Positions 48,218-62,998 are shown, counted from the first letter of the stretch. The stretch: DNA of 64,000 nucleotides from Cardiocondyla obscurior (GCF_019399895.1 NC_091866.1:1657501-1721500), one strand, 5' to 3'. Numbers and translations are program-made. The notes: a model not told the origin generated them from the sequence alone.

Positions 48218-51200
48218 TAATATCCATTATTGCATTGATATCGCCCTCTCAATAGAGATTAATACGCTCGCTCCAGAATACCGCGACATCATCTCAAATG
48301 GCACGCCGCCACCCCGACTAACGTCCCTTTACGCCGTAATGCTGCGTTATTATGCGTCGCATCGCGTTTAATACCCCATGTAAGAATGCGCAATTACCTC
48401 GATGTTTTCGGAACTTTGGTATTCATCGTTTGTTCGCTCTCCGCAGATTCTCCCCCTACTCGTTCGCTCCGAAAAATAGTTATACAAGTTATTTAATCAT
48501 AGAGCACACAACGCGTATCAGGCAACGCGAGTATTTTAAGATTGTCAGAAGTGTAACGACTTCGGTGCGGCATTCTAATCAAAATGTCAATGAAACTTTC
48601 ATCGTCCGCCTCCACGGAGTCTTCCACTCGCTATATATAAAATAGTATATGCGTACTTTATTTTTCGTAAAAGAAAAAAAATTTGATTCCGAAATCGTCC
48701 GAAAAATCTCGCGATTAAGAGGGCACGCTTGGCTGTTTCGACGCACAAGTTCAGAGGTACGCGGACCGTTCGCGGAAGATAAGTTGATTCGATCTCGACA
48801 AATCACGTCGATTCTCTCTCGGTTGCGTTTTTTTTTTTTTTTCCCTGGAAAAAACGTGAGGCCGCTCGCAACGGTTGTTCGAAAAAAACGCGTCCCGCAA
48901 GAACGCACCTGGGAACTGACTTACAGGCTGCTATCTTCTACGATAACGCATTAATCCGGCTTTATACAGCCGGCCGAGCGACAAGCCAGCACATTTACGA
49001 TACCGTGGGAAACACAATTTCTCGCTGCTACGACTACGCATCCTTTCTCAGATAGCTCCGCGTTTTCAGGGGGTAAGTGTTACGTGCGACGGTGTACGTA
49101 TCGGTTGCTGACGTTGCGCCAACTTAATGCCGAGAAATTTGAAAGCAGGGCACGACGGAATTTTTACACCGAACCGCATCTCGTTCTTGTAATCTAACGA
49201 TGCACGCATCGAAAACACAAAAATCTATCTTCTTTAAATCGCAACGTTCTTCTAAATCGTTTAGTGCAATTTCGGAGAATACACACTGAAACTATGCAAA
49301 TGAAAATGTAGATCGCGCGCCGTTTGATTTTGTTTAATTATGCTAAAATGTTTGTGGATATCGCGTTGGTAAAAGATAGCTTGCGGCAACCGACAGAGAC
49401 GTTCATATAAATTTACTCAACAAAATATGGCGCGCGGGTATAAAACCGAACTCCAGGCAGCGCGAAAGTGTGCAACGTTATCACCCTGATGTACCTACGG
49501 CGTGTCGAACTTTTGGAAAGCAATGAGCCAGTCTCAAACTCTCGACTTTGACGTATTGCGATGTTCTTTAGTACGAACGGGAATGTTTCCGGAGAGCGAT
49601 CTTAAATCTTATAGATTGATATCGGAATATTTAGACGGTAAATCTATGTACAAAGATATGCTGATATTATTTTTATATATTCCTTTTTCAATTTAATTTA
49701 TATCAACGATTCGCATAAAATTAGTTATTATTCTCATCGGAGCCCGCGCATATGTTGCGGACTTTTCTCGACTTTCTCCCGCGCGATCGACCTCTCCATG
49801 TATTTTCATACGCGTCACCTCCGTGTATTTTCTTTCTCGGCAATGCGGTAATTAGGATCCCCGGTGTACTTCCGTATGTGTACGGTCGCGGAGATGAAAG
49901 GAGGGTAACGGTAAAACAGTAAGCGCGGATAATGCCGGTCGGCGGAGAAATGAGAATGAGCACGGAGCGGGATGGGACGAGAGGGTTGAACTGTAAGTGA
50001 AAACTATGCTCGTATATCATCGTACCGAGTTCATGGGTCAACAGTGACTTAGTTGCTATTCGCCTCGTAAAGCGACGCTACCGGGAGGTACGTAATAACG
50101 CTCAAGACTCCGGATCTCGGCCGTTTCTCTATATCTTAGTTCCGCAATTTTCGCATATTTCTCCAAGCGAAGACACGCTTTGTCCGCTCGCTGGACCAAA
50201 GACAACAGTTCCAAACCGGCGTAGCGTGAAACTGGTGCAATCCGTATTGAACAATAAGTCGACGCTTTAACCGTTAAAATATCTATCTATATTCTGCGTA
50301 ACAATTTTATTTTTTTTATTTAAAATTAAAAATCGAACAATATTATTAATTTATCTATTTTTGTAATAAAACTTTTTTTTTTTTTTTTTTATTTCACCTC
50401 TCGATGTTGAGTCCGGTAGCAGCTCAACTTCGAAACTAAGTTGACGAAGTTAATCTTAAAGTATACATTTTATTTAAAAAAGATTATTTTCTTTTTAATA
50501 AAATTTTTCTAGCGCTTAGTTTTTTTTTTTAATATAACTTATTGCGATGTTTTTGCAAATTTTCTAATGATTCACGCGAATGTTTACGCTTTACGCGGAA
50601 AATAATGATAAACGTGACCATCGTGTGCGTCAAAAACAACTTTATTGTAATTATATTAATCTGCGCGTTGCAAAATTTGTTTATTTATAAGCGCTGGCCT
50701 GCATTTCTGTTGCGTCGGTATTTTACATACTCAGAACGCGTGCGCGTAAATCGGGCTTTCACGCGAAACTTTAACGGCGAACATCTATGCGAAATTAACC
50801 CTATAATTGCGGCGCGAGTATTATGCAAACGATGCGTACGTTCTGTATTTTCATCGTGTTTATTCGTTACTCGGTGCGTTATACATAGGGCAAACTGAAT
50901 AATTGAAAGCATTATGATGAACTCGTATGCAACGTCAGCGTTCGGTGCACAGATATGTTTGTGTTTGACAGCAAAATTTATGCGGCACTATATCGAGGAA
51001 GCTAAGAAAAATACGACGTATCGGAACCGTCAATGTTTCTTTCGAAACAGCCAAAATTTTGTACCGCGAACGTTTAACATTATTACAATGCCTCGCGAAC
51101 ATGGTTGAATTATTGTTATTGATTTGCATTAATATTTTGCACGCGATTTAGGGAGGCCGAATACGGAACATCGGAGATGTTTTCGAACGGAATGACATTG

Positions 51201-54200
51201 TACTCGCGATTTACGGGCGGGAGACTTAACGTTGAAATTACGTTGGAAAAAATTTTTCGTGGACCGCACGATAAATATCAGCCAAAAGTACGAGAGCCCC
51301 CCTTTTATATGGAGGAAACATAAAAATCCTACGAAGCACGGGGGCGGACGATTACCGTACGATATTTGTCATCTCTGACAATCGCGCTCTACTTTCGGTA
51401 TTTCTCTTGACACCCGAGATCCAGCCGAGCCCCCGAGATTTACCGTTTGTAATTAATTACGAAATTCCGCGCGCACGTGGAACGACGTATGAGAAAAACT
51501 ACGTATCGATTCCTCAGATTGGCGCAACGTAAAGGTTCAGTTACGAATCTGGGATCTGTATTTATAGGTAGTTCATCGGCGAGTACCGTATACGTCACTT
51601 GTTTCAATTACTCAAAAAAAAAAAAAACTAAATTAACCTTTGTAACAGAAAGAAAGAAAGAAAAGAAAAGACGAAAGGTCTTATCTGCGTCGATAAAAAA
51701 AAATCCAAGTCAGTCCTTCATTTAATTACATTAACATTTAACGTTGAAATACATTTTTTTTTTACATCCTGCATCTTTATTAAATGATATTTGCGAAAAA
51801 AAAGGACACGCGATTACATCGATGGCACAAGATTGCGCAATCTACTTCGAGATTAATTAGCTTCGCGATAATTAGCATTTCTGCGAATTATGATCAAGCT
51901 CGGCAAGATTAAACGCGCTCGTTCGAGCGAAGTCGAGACATCCGCAACGTCCAGATAGTGTCGCGCGTGGTCTGATGTTAAGTGAATTAAATAAATTTCA
52001 GAACTTTGTCCGCGTCTACAGTTTATTTGTCATAACGCGCGCGCGCGAGCGTTTCTATGCGTTTACCAACCCGATGCCTCGTGTTTGCAGGAAACGCACG
52101 CTACGGTGCTTCTGAAGCGCATAGTTGTGTGTCTACCGGTGAATTAATGTGCGATATATGCAATATGTACAAGCGAGGTGTGTGTAGCGTAGAGTTACGA
52201 AAGTTGTTATTGGCGATACAAAGCGCATTCAGCGGGGGTAGCTTAACAAGGAAGTATCGGGAACCAAGCGTTGTGCTCCATGATAACGCGAACGTTATCG
52301 CCTACAAAGAGATATAAAACGTAACGCGCGAAACGTTACGGCAATGCCTCGACAAACGTATCAATGAACAAAACAGATTTATCAGACGCAATTCGGATAA
52401 TATCGCGCATTCGTTACGAGCGCCGCGCTATTTCTCCCGGTGCCTTTTCTTCGATAAAATTTACGATCGACGTATTATCTAGTCACAGAAATTTTAATCT
52501 ATGAGCCGAAGGAAAGTAAACGTGACTCTCGGAACACGGTCTTAAGAAACAATTTGCCCAGGGATAAATTGATGTCGAGTAATCGCGCGACTGACTCGCA
52601 TTCTAAATCATTCCTTCTTTTCGACACACTTTCGGGAAGTATTAAAAGATTCTCGCGCTGTTAACCGAGCGGAAGTTGCTGTTTCCAAAGAAATAAAATT
52701 CGTGGAATGTCACGTTTGTGCAGTCAATGATTACGAATAGCCCGTCTTTAACTAATTTGAGACGCGCCGCCGCGCACTCGTTCCCTCTGTTTTCCCGTAA
52801 GAAAAATAAGCCGCGGCTCGGTTGCTTACGCGAGTCGCTTACTCCCTGCCAAGTGACATTAACGAGCTCCCGACACCTCCGGGCGGGTTGCACTTGACGA
52901 TGAAGGAAAACGGTCAGGGCACGTGTTAAAGGGAAAGCGGCTGCAAAAGCAACAGAGCAGCACGCTCACAAACCAGCACGCCGTCGCTTGCGGGTTCTTG
53001 CGGCCTTTTTGTACCGTCGAACTATTTTAATCCCGGTTGGTACCACCTGGCGCGCTGAGCCACCGAGCTCGTCAACAGCCTCGTTCGCGCTGCGAGACAC
53101 GATCCAGATTTCGTCGGCGCGATTGAGCGACGATCCGCGGAGAAACCGATCCGACGCGCTCGATTTTATCTCCAAACGAGGCGCGAACGTGCCGGGCGAG
53201 CCACGCGGATAAAGAAACCCACTTTCAATTTTACAAATGAATTCTCTCGACGACTTGAATCCTTGAAATTAAAAAATTTTAATTTCATTATTATGTAATG
53301 TATGTAATGGAAATCCCAGGCGCAGTGACTTCGATTTCCCGTTAAGAATCGCCCATTTGCTAGAGTATCTTTAAATAGGATTTTCGTTACCAGGTTTTTC
53401 ACAGGAACGTTTATTGTTTTAATTGTAATAAATTCGGGGAAGAAAAGGGATTAACGGGATCGACGAAACGTGGTGAATCTTCAATTGACTACCGATCGAA
53501 AAAAATCGTGATCCGCGCGATTCGCGTTGCTGTATCGTTGCTGTATCGAGGCTCGATGTACAGGCGTTATTAACGGCCTAGTGTCCTCCTGCTTGATTGG
53601 TCGTCGTGAATCAAGGCTACGTCCGACACGTCGTTTCACCGGTATCCGGCTTTTAGTCCCGTTTGTCTCGTTCACGCGCGCGTCCGTCAAAGCGAATCAC
53701 GAAGTCAACGTGTGCGCACCTACAGGACGCATGGAGATCCGAGACGAGAGATGAGCCCGTGTAATGGATGTTGTGTTCCTGAAAGATTAAAGCATAGAAT
53801 GTCGATGCGCCTTTACGAGATTAACGCTATATTTCGTCCGCGTAGATTTTGTCATTTTGTCCCTTTGAGGCTCATCGGAAGCAAAATCTTTTTTTTTCCC
53901 CTTTTTTTTTTCTTTTCACTCCCGGCAGAAATGGGAGACGTATTTTATTTTCCATTTTCTTCGAATAGATAGGCAACGGATATCCTAGTGGACGTTCGAG
54001 GCGATAGCGGTAATTTCGCGAGGCCGATCGATTATCCTAAATCGGCAGAAGTTTATCTCCGAGAAATGGGTCTCCTCGCTTGTCTAACTTACATAAACTG
54101 AATTCCATCTAAGTATTCGAGAATAGCGCTAGTTTGATAGCTGTTGCGCGTTGTCGTTTAATTGATTAATAATGTTAAATTTTCCCCCGGTCATGCGCAG

Positions 54201-57200
54201 TTACGAAGTGAATTTCAATTAAAAGTTTTAGCGCCTGCTAACATCCGGACAGTAATTAGAAATGCGCTCAATAAATCGCTCGGTGCAGGTATCGTCGCTT
54301 TAATTACCTTTCTCGAAGTTCGATCTCAAAGCGCCGCTAGAAGTACAAACATCGCGAATTACATAAGTACGTTTATCGCTCCCTTGCTTACCAGAAACGG
54401 CGGGCGCGATTACCGACGCGAAAACCGACGGTCGTGAGAATATAATATCGATTAAACTTACCACTTTCCACCGTCGTCGTTTGCAGCATCATCTTGCCAG
54501 ATTAAACAGGCAAACATTTAAATATAATTTCGGAAGCGCTGCTCCAATTTCAGTCCCCCCTCCTCCCATTTTCATAGTTTATAATAATTTTTTTTTATAC
54601 TTATTGCTAGGGATATTTAAATTACTGTCGATTCCTGAAGAATTATAGTCTGGAGCTTTTTATACAAATTTAAATAACAAATTTCTAATCATAGCCCGCC
54701 GATTAAATTTCAATTATTTCTACAAAATTTCTACAAAAATATTTTAATCGCAAAAGAAAAAAAAATAATAATAAATTTAATTTTATAAATTAAATTAAAC
54801 GTCATTTTGTTTCTAAAAGGTTTCTAATACCTGTTAGAAATTCACTTGTGCGATATAACGGCCCGGTTTAATGCGAGGCGGCGACGCGCAATTATAAAAC
54901 CAGCGCGAATCCGTTGAACGTGAAAGACGATTTAAACGCGGAATGTAAAGCGGGCGGGCGAACGATCGGGTGCGCGACGACCAGCGCATTACGGAAACAA
55001 ATTGATTTCGGGCGGTACCATTGTGCAGAAGTTGCGTTTGGCAGATGACGAAGTACAGAACCGCAGCGTGGCCGACCCTTCACCCGCCTTTCAATCATGC
55101 CGCGTCAAGACCGAAGGAACCGTTGCGCGTCCATTCTCTCTGGGCCATTCGCTCGTTTTGCCGAGCCGAAATTACCGCGGCATTAGTCCTGAGCCCGTTA
55201 AAGCGGTGGGAACGTGGAGACGAAGCCCCGGGTAGCGCAGTGCTTATAACACAGGCCTCGATGTTCTCAGCTGCGATGTCGCGCATCGCAGATTAAATTA
55301 ATTGCGTGCCCTTTGAGTTGTTACATCGCTACTCTCTCCGCGCGTTGTAATCCGGGTTACTTCGTTAAGCGCGGCAACAGCTGTGACTTTTGCATTCTCC
55401 CGTGACGAGCATCATATGCGGCAATCTTTATACGCGATAATCAGAAAAAGTACTCGGTCTCCTTATTCTAAAGAAAATAGGTCTTTGTATTATAGGACGG
55501 TGTGTAAAAACTGGCGCGCGCGCACGTAGCGTCTTTCGTCGCGGCGCGCGGCGTGTCTCGAAGGCAGAAAAGAAGTCTTTGTAAGGTTGAATGAAATAGT
55601 AGGTGGCGGGGACGGTAGGGAGGGAGGGAGGGAGGGAGGGTTTCCAGGCCCGAATATTACAGCAAGACGAATGCGCGCAATAAAGTAAACTGCACAATAG
55701 CAACGCGCGGTGGTGACGGGTAGAACGGAACGGTTGAGTTGATGGGTGGGCACAGCAGTGAGAGAAACGCGTAAGAGGCAAATGGGCTCGCGAGCGCGAT
55801 TTAGAGGATCTAAAAGATCTGGCGGACGAGCGCCAGAAAGAGAGAAAAAAAAAAGTGTGATACTTCCCCGTCGAAGAAGCCGCCGAAAGTGCGGATACTT
55901 TATTGAAGGCCGTAATCGTTACTCGCGAGATCTCTCACGCTATCCCGCCGTCTGCGCGCCGGCTATAAAGTATAACGATTGAAGAGAACTAATCATCCCG
56001 CAAGGCGGCGGCAACGATACGAGCGAGTAATTCCGGATATTATTGACGCTTATTGCAATTTTACTGCTTTACTGCAATTTTCATAGCTCAATTCTTGACG
56101 TTTCACTCGGACCGTAATTGTCGAGCCAAGACCTGCGACTGTCTTCTCTCGCGATTCGTAAGATCCGGCGGAAGGTAGTACGGGATGGAATTTAAGGTAC
56201 GACGCTCGACAATAGAAAGGATGTCGTTGCTCATGGACATTTATACTCTATCGATTGGTAAAAGCGCGCTCGTCTCCTTTTTATTTTCGCGAGAAGCTCG
56301 CCTCCCTTCACCGGCGACCGCCTGTTTCTGCTATCCCGGAGCGATAGAAAGCTTCGCGCGGGGCCCTTATTGCACTTCGGAGCCGCTCCACCGAGACGAT
56401 ACCTTTTTATCGAGACGCGGCAACGATACCTGCGATCCACCTCGTTGCGTGCGAGTACGATACGTGTTATCCTCGCGCAGTTATATTTCAAGGCGCTACT
56501 CGCCGAGTTTTTATGATCCTCGCCTATCTCGTCTGCAATAAATAGAACGGCTGAATTATCGCCGGCATCGAATCAATAAATCGCATAATAGCGTCGCGCA
56601 GGTTGTTGAAATTTTAAGTCAAGTTTACATTGCTCAGTTAACGTCAACGGAGGTGATTTAAAGCTGCATACAGATCGTTAAAGAGACGCGCAAACGTGAA
56701 ACTTAATATGAAGAATCGCGCTATCGTCGTACGTAATTTCTTTTTACGTTGTCGCTGGAAAATTTGAAAGATTAGTTTTGTATAAAAAGAAAAAGAATAA
56801 TAATAATTAAAGTAAAACGGAAACAGGCAGTAAAACTTTAATTAAGATAATCGAAAAATTAAAGGCACGTGCAAATTGTATGTTAATTTAATTTTAAAAA
56901 AATGACACTCCCTTTCGTCGTAAAAGTAATCAAATAATACTTAAGAACATATTACTTCGGAGTGTCTCGCGAATATCGCGTTACGTCGCCGCGTTACTCG
57001 CGCACATATGGTCGCGGATGATCGAATGACTTTAATCACCAATATCGAAAGTAATGGACCGGGTTTCGAGCGTGTGATCAATCGCCGTGCGCGATTCAAT
57101 TTCTCCGCGACTGTCGAAAAATTTTGAATCGGTTGAGAGAAGAGGGTGCCACACGAAGAGGGAAAGTTACCTCGTCGCGACACTTCTCTCATCGACGACG

Positions 57201-57239
57201 CCTGTGCCTGTGTGTATGATAGCATGCAGTGCGGCCTGA
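48218..57239. other. non-coding stretch, no gene recognised
   Basis: No gene is recognised. CpG-rich, stop-poor DNA at 48.3-49.0, 51.9-52.3, 52.6-53.2 and 55.0-56.6 kb gives frames up to about 118 codons, with facing frames on both strands and no motifs. AT-rich DNA lies at 50.3-50.55 and 54.55-54.85 kb. T tracts lie at about 48829-48842 and 50371-50390, and an AGGG array at 55617-55640. Confidence 0.55.
55617..55640 (+). repeat. (AGGG)n array, potential G-quadruplex
   Basis: Six GGG runs spaced by single A residues on the + strand. Four such runs are enough for an intramolecular quadruplex by the usual sequence rule. It is simple-sequence DNA in a G-rich setting. Confidence 0.85.
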
Positions 57240-57271
57240 TTCTCTCTCTCTTTCTCTCTCTCTCTTTCTCG
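57240..57271. repeat. (TC)n microsatellite
   Basis: A TC run with two TTTC interruptions. Confidence 0.85.
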
Positions 57272-58594
57272 TGATTACACTCGAATGTCAAAGTGGATAG
57301 GCGTAAGTTTCGTGCAGCTCTTCACCCATCTGTGGCACAGCCCGTTTATTACAGTAAAGTTGTCAGGCGATCGCATGCTACTCCGCTATATCGGGGACGG
57401 AGTCCGTCGGCTCATCCGCACCGTTTTCCTCGTGCTATCCTAAGCCGCTGGCTTTTATTGACTGAAGCGATAAAACCTTACTTACCTTCGATTACTCGTT
57501 AGAATCTGTAAAAGGGCTCGCTAGTAAACTCTAGGCTTAACGCCAGAGATCTTGTCGTTACACCAATCGCGTCGGTGATGTTCGCGGAATTGCTGACCCT
57601 CACGAAACGAAAGTTGCGAATCTAACAACGAACATTTGGATTTAATAATAGAAATAAGTTAACGTTTTAAAAAGTGTATAAATGTTACATTGAGTTTTTA
57701 TTTTTTTTATTTATTTTATTTTTTTTATTTTTTTAAATGTACACTGAACAGTTTCTCAAACTGTTATCCGCCGCCGCTTTTACACAAACTTTTTGCAATT
57801 TAACTTCGCGAGCAGTTGCATTCTATCAGCAACAGTCCGTATAGATAATAGAAAGTCCAAGTTTGCCGCAGTTTTACTTCAGTAATCTCGGTCGTCCACT
57901 TTCCGGATGATTTCCGCGGATCGGGCGACACGCCGAGGTCGAACGTAATCGCACCCGGGAAGATCCGTTGAAGGGAATCGGTTATGTCACTTCGGGGCGG
58001 CGAGATCCACGAAGGGCGGTCGTGGCTGCCGTTTTTACGTGCGAGGGAGCATCGTGCCCGTTGTTTCTACCGTCGGTTGAACGTCGGCTGAGGGGAGAGA
58101 ATCGAAGCGACGATCTCACTCGGTGGCTGAGTATCTCGCGGGAGGATGGCTTTCGTGCACCCAATACTATCGCGCGTATACGCGTCTCGTTTCCGCACGA
58201 ACTGCGATAAACACAAACGGCCAGAGTATAGGCTGGGGAAGAATAGAGAAGCGACTCGACGTGGAGAGAGGCGGGGGAGTAGGCGATCGCGAGATATCCG
58301 CGAACGTTAGGATGAACAAGAGGGTAATAGGGCGAGTAGGTCGGCGGGAACGACGGGTGGCAGAGTACACCTAATTAGTGCCATTACGGGACCTAGTGTT
58401 TTGCCAAATCGGCGCCGACTTAATATTGTCCGCGGCGGCCGGCAGCGCGTCTGTGCGCTCGACGGACGACAGTTCCACCGGTAATTGGCGCACGGTACGT
58501 AACGGGGGACTGCATTCAATTAGTTTCGTAAAAAAGCGCAGCAGCCACTCGCGGTAACGCTGGAAATGAATAGAGACTCCGACCGTGCGTCGAG

Positions 58595-58660
58595 CTTTCT
58601 CTCTCTCTCTTTCTCTCTTTCTCTTCCCTTTCGTTTTTCTCCCTATCTCTCTTTCTCTCC
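58595..58660. repeat. pyrimidine-rich microsatellite
   Basis: (CT)n mixed with TTTC and CCCTT units over about 65 bases. The facing purine strand gives a Lys/Arg/Glu-rich frame that is not a gene. Confidence 0.8.
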
Positions 58661-59580
58661 GTAAATTCACCGTTTCTTCAAACAGGGTGTCCACCTCGCT
58701 TTCCCTCGCTTCGTCGTTACGCGGCCATACCCCATCCTCGTCAATCTCCGCGATCGTTCTATTCTCGTCTCGCGTTCAGAATGCCGTAGTGGACGACCGC
58801 CAGTCGCCTTTCACCGTTATTGTCACTCAATAACGCAATTCCTCTTCGATTTTCTTCAAGAACTGTTTCTATCGATTGATAAATTGATAGTTACTGCCTC
58901 TCTACGAGATATTCTCGGTTATTGTTAGCCGTTATATTAAGAGAACGTTACGTTAATTATGTTAGAAAGTTATAAAATATGCCAACATTTTAATCGCTTT
59001 TCAAAATTGGTTTAAATTCGATTATACCTTTTCTAATATATTTCATTGTGCGATTAAGTATGCATTTTATCTATAATTATGTTCATAAGGAACGTTATCT
59101 ATCTCTCATAATTGCACTTCTCTGATTTTTTAATTTTCTTTTTCTCTTTTTCTTTTAATTAGATTTAAAAATTAAATAGGCAACTGATAAAACTTATATA
59201 CGTTAAAAATGGATCCTGTAACCGACATTCCCTCGCAGTAAAGCTTTAGTTATTCTTGTTCCGCATTGTTTCGATTTAGGTGAATCTCGACACCCTGCTT
59301 TTATTCAATTGAAAATTTGAAATGCTATTTTCCTTCCTTCCCCTTAGTTAACGCAACACGGTGTCTTAAGAATTTAACTGCTTTCCGATAAATTAAAATT
59401 AAAGTCGCCAGCGAAATATATTGTAAGATTTACGCGAAACGAAATCTTTAAATCATTTTAATATATCTAATTTTCTATTTGGAAACGGAAAATTATCATA
59501 AACGTCATCTCCGATGTTATTAAGATTTCTAATTAAATTTCGGTATTGCCTTGAAAACGAATTAATTAATTAGCATCCTG

Positions 59581-59602
59581 TTTTTTTTTTTTTTTTTTTT
59601 TT
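59581..59602. repeat. poly(T) tract, 22 T
   Basis: An uninterrupted T run followed by AACGGATG. It could be the poly(A) tail of a minus-strand retroposon, but no recognisable body is attached. Confidence 0.8.
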
Positions 59603-59946
59603 AACGGATGTGATCTCATAATCAGTCGGTGGCTGTCACACGCTCGACACATACGTCGCAATTATTTTATAATATTTCCAAGGCTGGAAATCCGAAGCTA
59701 TCACGCGTGTGATCGAACATCTAGAATCGCGTATCGCGTAGTAACGCGGGAGATTTACGCCGACGATATATTTTCCGATGGCGTCTAACTCGGTGCTTAC
59801 ACATTCCACGCGCGTACGCACGCACGCCCGCACGCATACGCCGGCGGTGTTTACTCGCACGAAGTATCGTATGCACAGGTGCTATACTTTTTTACAATGG
59901 ACAAAAAGCTATCGGAACGGATCGAAGAGTTACAAGCGCGGTTACG

Positions 59947-59973
59947 CCAGAAACGCTAGAAACGCTAGAAACG
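59947..59973. repeat. short tandem repeat, 10-bp unit
   Basis: CCAGAAACG is followed by CTAGAAACG units, giving about 2.7 copies of GAAACGCTA. It is a small local duplication. Confidence 0.7.
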
Positions 59974-61420
59974 CCGTTCTGTATGTCCGACAACACGCTT
60001 TTTATTCTGGAAAAAAAGCTTACACACACGGGGCTTACGTGTGTAATTGCGAATGACTCTGAGCCAGCCGAACGGCGAGTTGAACAAATCGAAAGTAAAA
60101 AGTTTACGTATTTTGAAAAAGAAGGTGCAATCTGAATTCTTTTTTTTTTCTGTTTAAGTTATAATAATTTTAAATAAAAATAATAAATTATAATAAAACG
60201 AATAATGCTCTGTGTCGAAGTAGGTAGGTTTATATTACAACATTTTAACATGTTTTTTTTTTTATTTAGTAGATTTTTATTTAAAGAGATAATTGAAATT
60301 TTCTTTTTTAATTATCTTATTAAATTTATATTTTTAAATTAACGAATAGTAGGGTTCGCATCATGTTTGGTCTTTTTTAATCTCGGCCCGATATTACGAT
60401 CCGCACGTCGAAACCACACACAGTCGAGTCTGTTTATTCCAAACCGTTATAGCCGGCTGGCGCAAAATCCCGGCTTTCGTAACTGAATGTTCGCGGATAC
60501 GGAGAAGCGATTTCCGGTTGGAAGACGCTGAATTCACTGCGAACCATTATGATCGTGACACACGTTGCTGCACACATGATGCAACGACGAAGGTTCTCTC
60601 TTGTGCTCGCGCGGGCGAGCTTGATATTGGGCGGAGTATTTTTCTTCATCTCTCAGATCATCTGTACTGTGAAGACGGTCGTGCAATGTCATCGCGCAAT
60701 AATGCGCCGTAGGATTTAATCATACTTGCCGCGTATTATCGGATCGCCTACTGCGTCACGAGCGAATTAAAAAGCAAGGAGTTTAAGGTCTCTATAAACA
60801 GCAGCTTCTCCGTTAGGTATCCTTATATTTTTATCTTCTCTCGCCTACGTATTTTTTTCCCCCCTTTTTTGTTTTTCGAAGTTAAACATATAGCGCGTTA
60901 CCTTTCGAAGCGTACATCCTGCGGATACGTGCTAAGCGACCTTGACCTAAGCCCTTTAGGCGCAACTAATTACTGTGAAACCCTTTCTATCGTGGACCGA
61001 TACTTTCTACGAGTTTCGACCCTCCAGGACGCGCCGATCGGTGAAACGAAACTTTAATTTTAGCCCAGGGATATCTGCCGATTCCACGGCGATACCTATT
61101 TCTCGGTATCGGGAACGAGCCCCGACCGCCTACAGGTAGGTCCTCATTATTTCGGCCCGGCGCACGAAAGGATTGGCTCTGATCTTTCTTCCCGTTTGTC
61201 CGCGGCGTCACGCTTCTACCGTAGACATCGTTTCATTACGCCTAGTTTTCTCTCTACGGCTCGACCTTTTCAAAGGACCCCTCGATACCACCCGTTCCCG
61301 GGGGCGTGGATTTAATAAAATAACTTATACCGAACTCTCCGGGCGTTCTGAAGTTACCGGAGAGAAACGGGACGCGGGCTGAAGCCGGGTCTGAAAAGAG
61401 ATCAGTAACTGCGGCTCTTT

Positions 61421-61520
61421 GGCGGGGGGAGGGGGGGAAAGAGCGGGGGGAGGTGGAGGAGTGGAGGAGAAAGGGAGCCGAGACAGGGACGAAGGGCGAA
61501 AGAGAGAGAAAGGGTAAACG
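61421..61520 (+). repeat. G-rich purine block
   Basis: GGCGGGGGGAGGGGGGG, then GCGGGGGGAGG, GGAGG units and AGAGAGAAAGGG make almost 100 bases of nearly pure purine on the + strand. It can form G-quadruplex or triplex DNA. It lies at the start of a 2-kb zone of strong strand asymmetry. Confidence 0.75.
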
Positions 61521-62998
61521 GAGTGAGAGGCGGCAACGTATCTTACTTTCCGCCGCGGCGTAGCGTAGCGAAGCGACTGATATCAGGAGGAACTTTTAGT
61601 TCCGCGCTTACGACGGTTCAACTCGGAAGAACTATGGTCTTATCTCCAGCCGGGAGTCTGCGTCTACCGTTCTCCGTTTCTGGCGCGGTGCGCTTCTTAC
61701 TGGTCCCGCGCTCTGCGCAACCCCGCCGGGAGTTGTCCGCGCCCGTCCGCGCGGGACGTCGCCCTTATTGCCGACAGCGTCGTGGACGCATTAGATTTTT
61801 TGCCGTAATTAAGGTCTTTTGATGTTGACAGTTAGCAGCGACCGCGAGACCGTCGTGCGGTACGTGCGAATTAAGCACGCTCGCGGGGACAACTTCTTCA
61901 TCGTTGGTCACCCGGGAAGAAAAGCACGCGAAAGTCCTCCCCGGTACATAAAAAGCTGCCGCGCACCGCGCTGCAAACTGAGCGCCCACGTGTGTGCGCC
62001 GTGTATGCTCTTTGAAATTCAATTTCACCTCGCGGCTTTTTCTATCCGGAGCCTCCTCATGTGTTAGACGATTACGTCTAACATCTTTATTCCGAGCGGT
62101 TCTTTCGCGCCGCTCCGTAACTTCCTCTCCGACTGGATGATGAGCACGCTGGAGGAACAAAGCGAATTAATTATAATTATTACTCGCAGACTGTGTGCTC
62201 CTTCGCCTTGCCTAATAAGCGCGGAATGTAGCGGACAGCTTCTAGAAAAAAAAGTCGGCACTTGTATTTCCATGTAAAAACATATTGATTTGCATACTTT
62301 TATAATTAAATATGTAATTAAGTTGTACAATTATCTACTTTGTGTACGACTATCACAACGCGATTCTACGTTACGGCTTAACGTGATGCGCAGTTATTTT
62401 TATTGTAGAGTTTAGAGATTGTAAGCATAAATGCGAGACTTTTTTTTATCATTGATAGATTCATTATTCTGTTGCCTTTATAAAAGAAGCTTCTAAAAGG
62501 TGCTAAAATCATTTATGACTTAAGACGTGATAATTTAATAGAGCGGCATCAAAGGTAACCTTTTTTCCAATAAAAAAAAAAAAAAAAAAAGAAAGAAAGA
62601 AAAAGAAATAAAATAGAAAAACATTACATAGTGTCATTAAACGTCGCTTTCACGAAACGTCACGCGTCACCCTTTTGTCTCTAGTTTTTTGTTAAACGTC
62701 AAAACACTCGCTGCTGGAAACGCCACCAATTCTTGCCGAAGGCTGTCTCTTTCTCTCACGGCGATTCTTCAAGTGAATATATATCTATGCCGTGCTTTCG
62801 ACAGCGCGATGCCGTACAAAAGAGCTGTGACACCTGCGCGCACTTTTTTTTTTCTTTTTTTTTTCTCTCTCTAGACTCGGTGGGTCGTCATATTGCAGCG
62901 GGACAACGGTTTAAAATAATTTAGAAGCGGCATACGCGAAAGGGACGAAGGGAGGGACGGAAAGAGGAGGCCGTGCGCGGGGTTAGCGAGCGGTTCTC
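61521..62998. other. non-coding stretch, no gene recognised
   Basis: CpG-rich to 62.2 kb, then AT-rich. It contains an A19 run followed by GAAA units (62572-62612) and a T/C tract near 62845-62872. The frames of 82-131 codons at 61.5-62.2 kb face each other on both strands and have no motif. Confidence 0.5.
62572..62612. repeat. poly(A) with GAAA tail units
   Basis: A19 followed by (GAAA)n and A-rich DNA. It is typical simple sequence, or a decayed retroposon tail in + orientation. Confidence 0.7.

Larger units (their letters stand above)
57272..61420. other. non-coding stretch, no gene recognised
   Basis: No gene is recognised. It contains a second pyrimidine microsatellite (58595-58660), a T22 tract (59581-59602), a short 10-bp tandem repeat (59947-59973) and a CpG-rich alternating run (CGCACGCACGCCCGCACGC, about 59817-59835). 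AT-rich DNA lies at 58.95-59.6 and 60.1-60.35 kb. Confidence 0.55.

Noticed and set aside
49060..49080. TTTTCAG followed closely by GTAAGTG, which could look like a tiny exon
   Set aside because: Only a few bases would lie between acceptor and donor, far below a usable exon.
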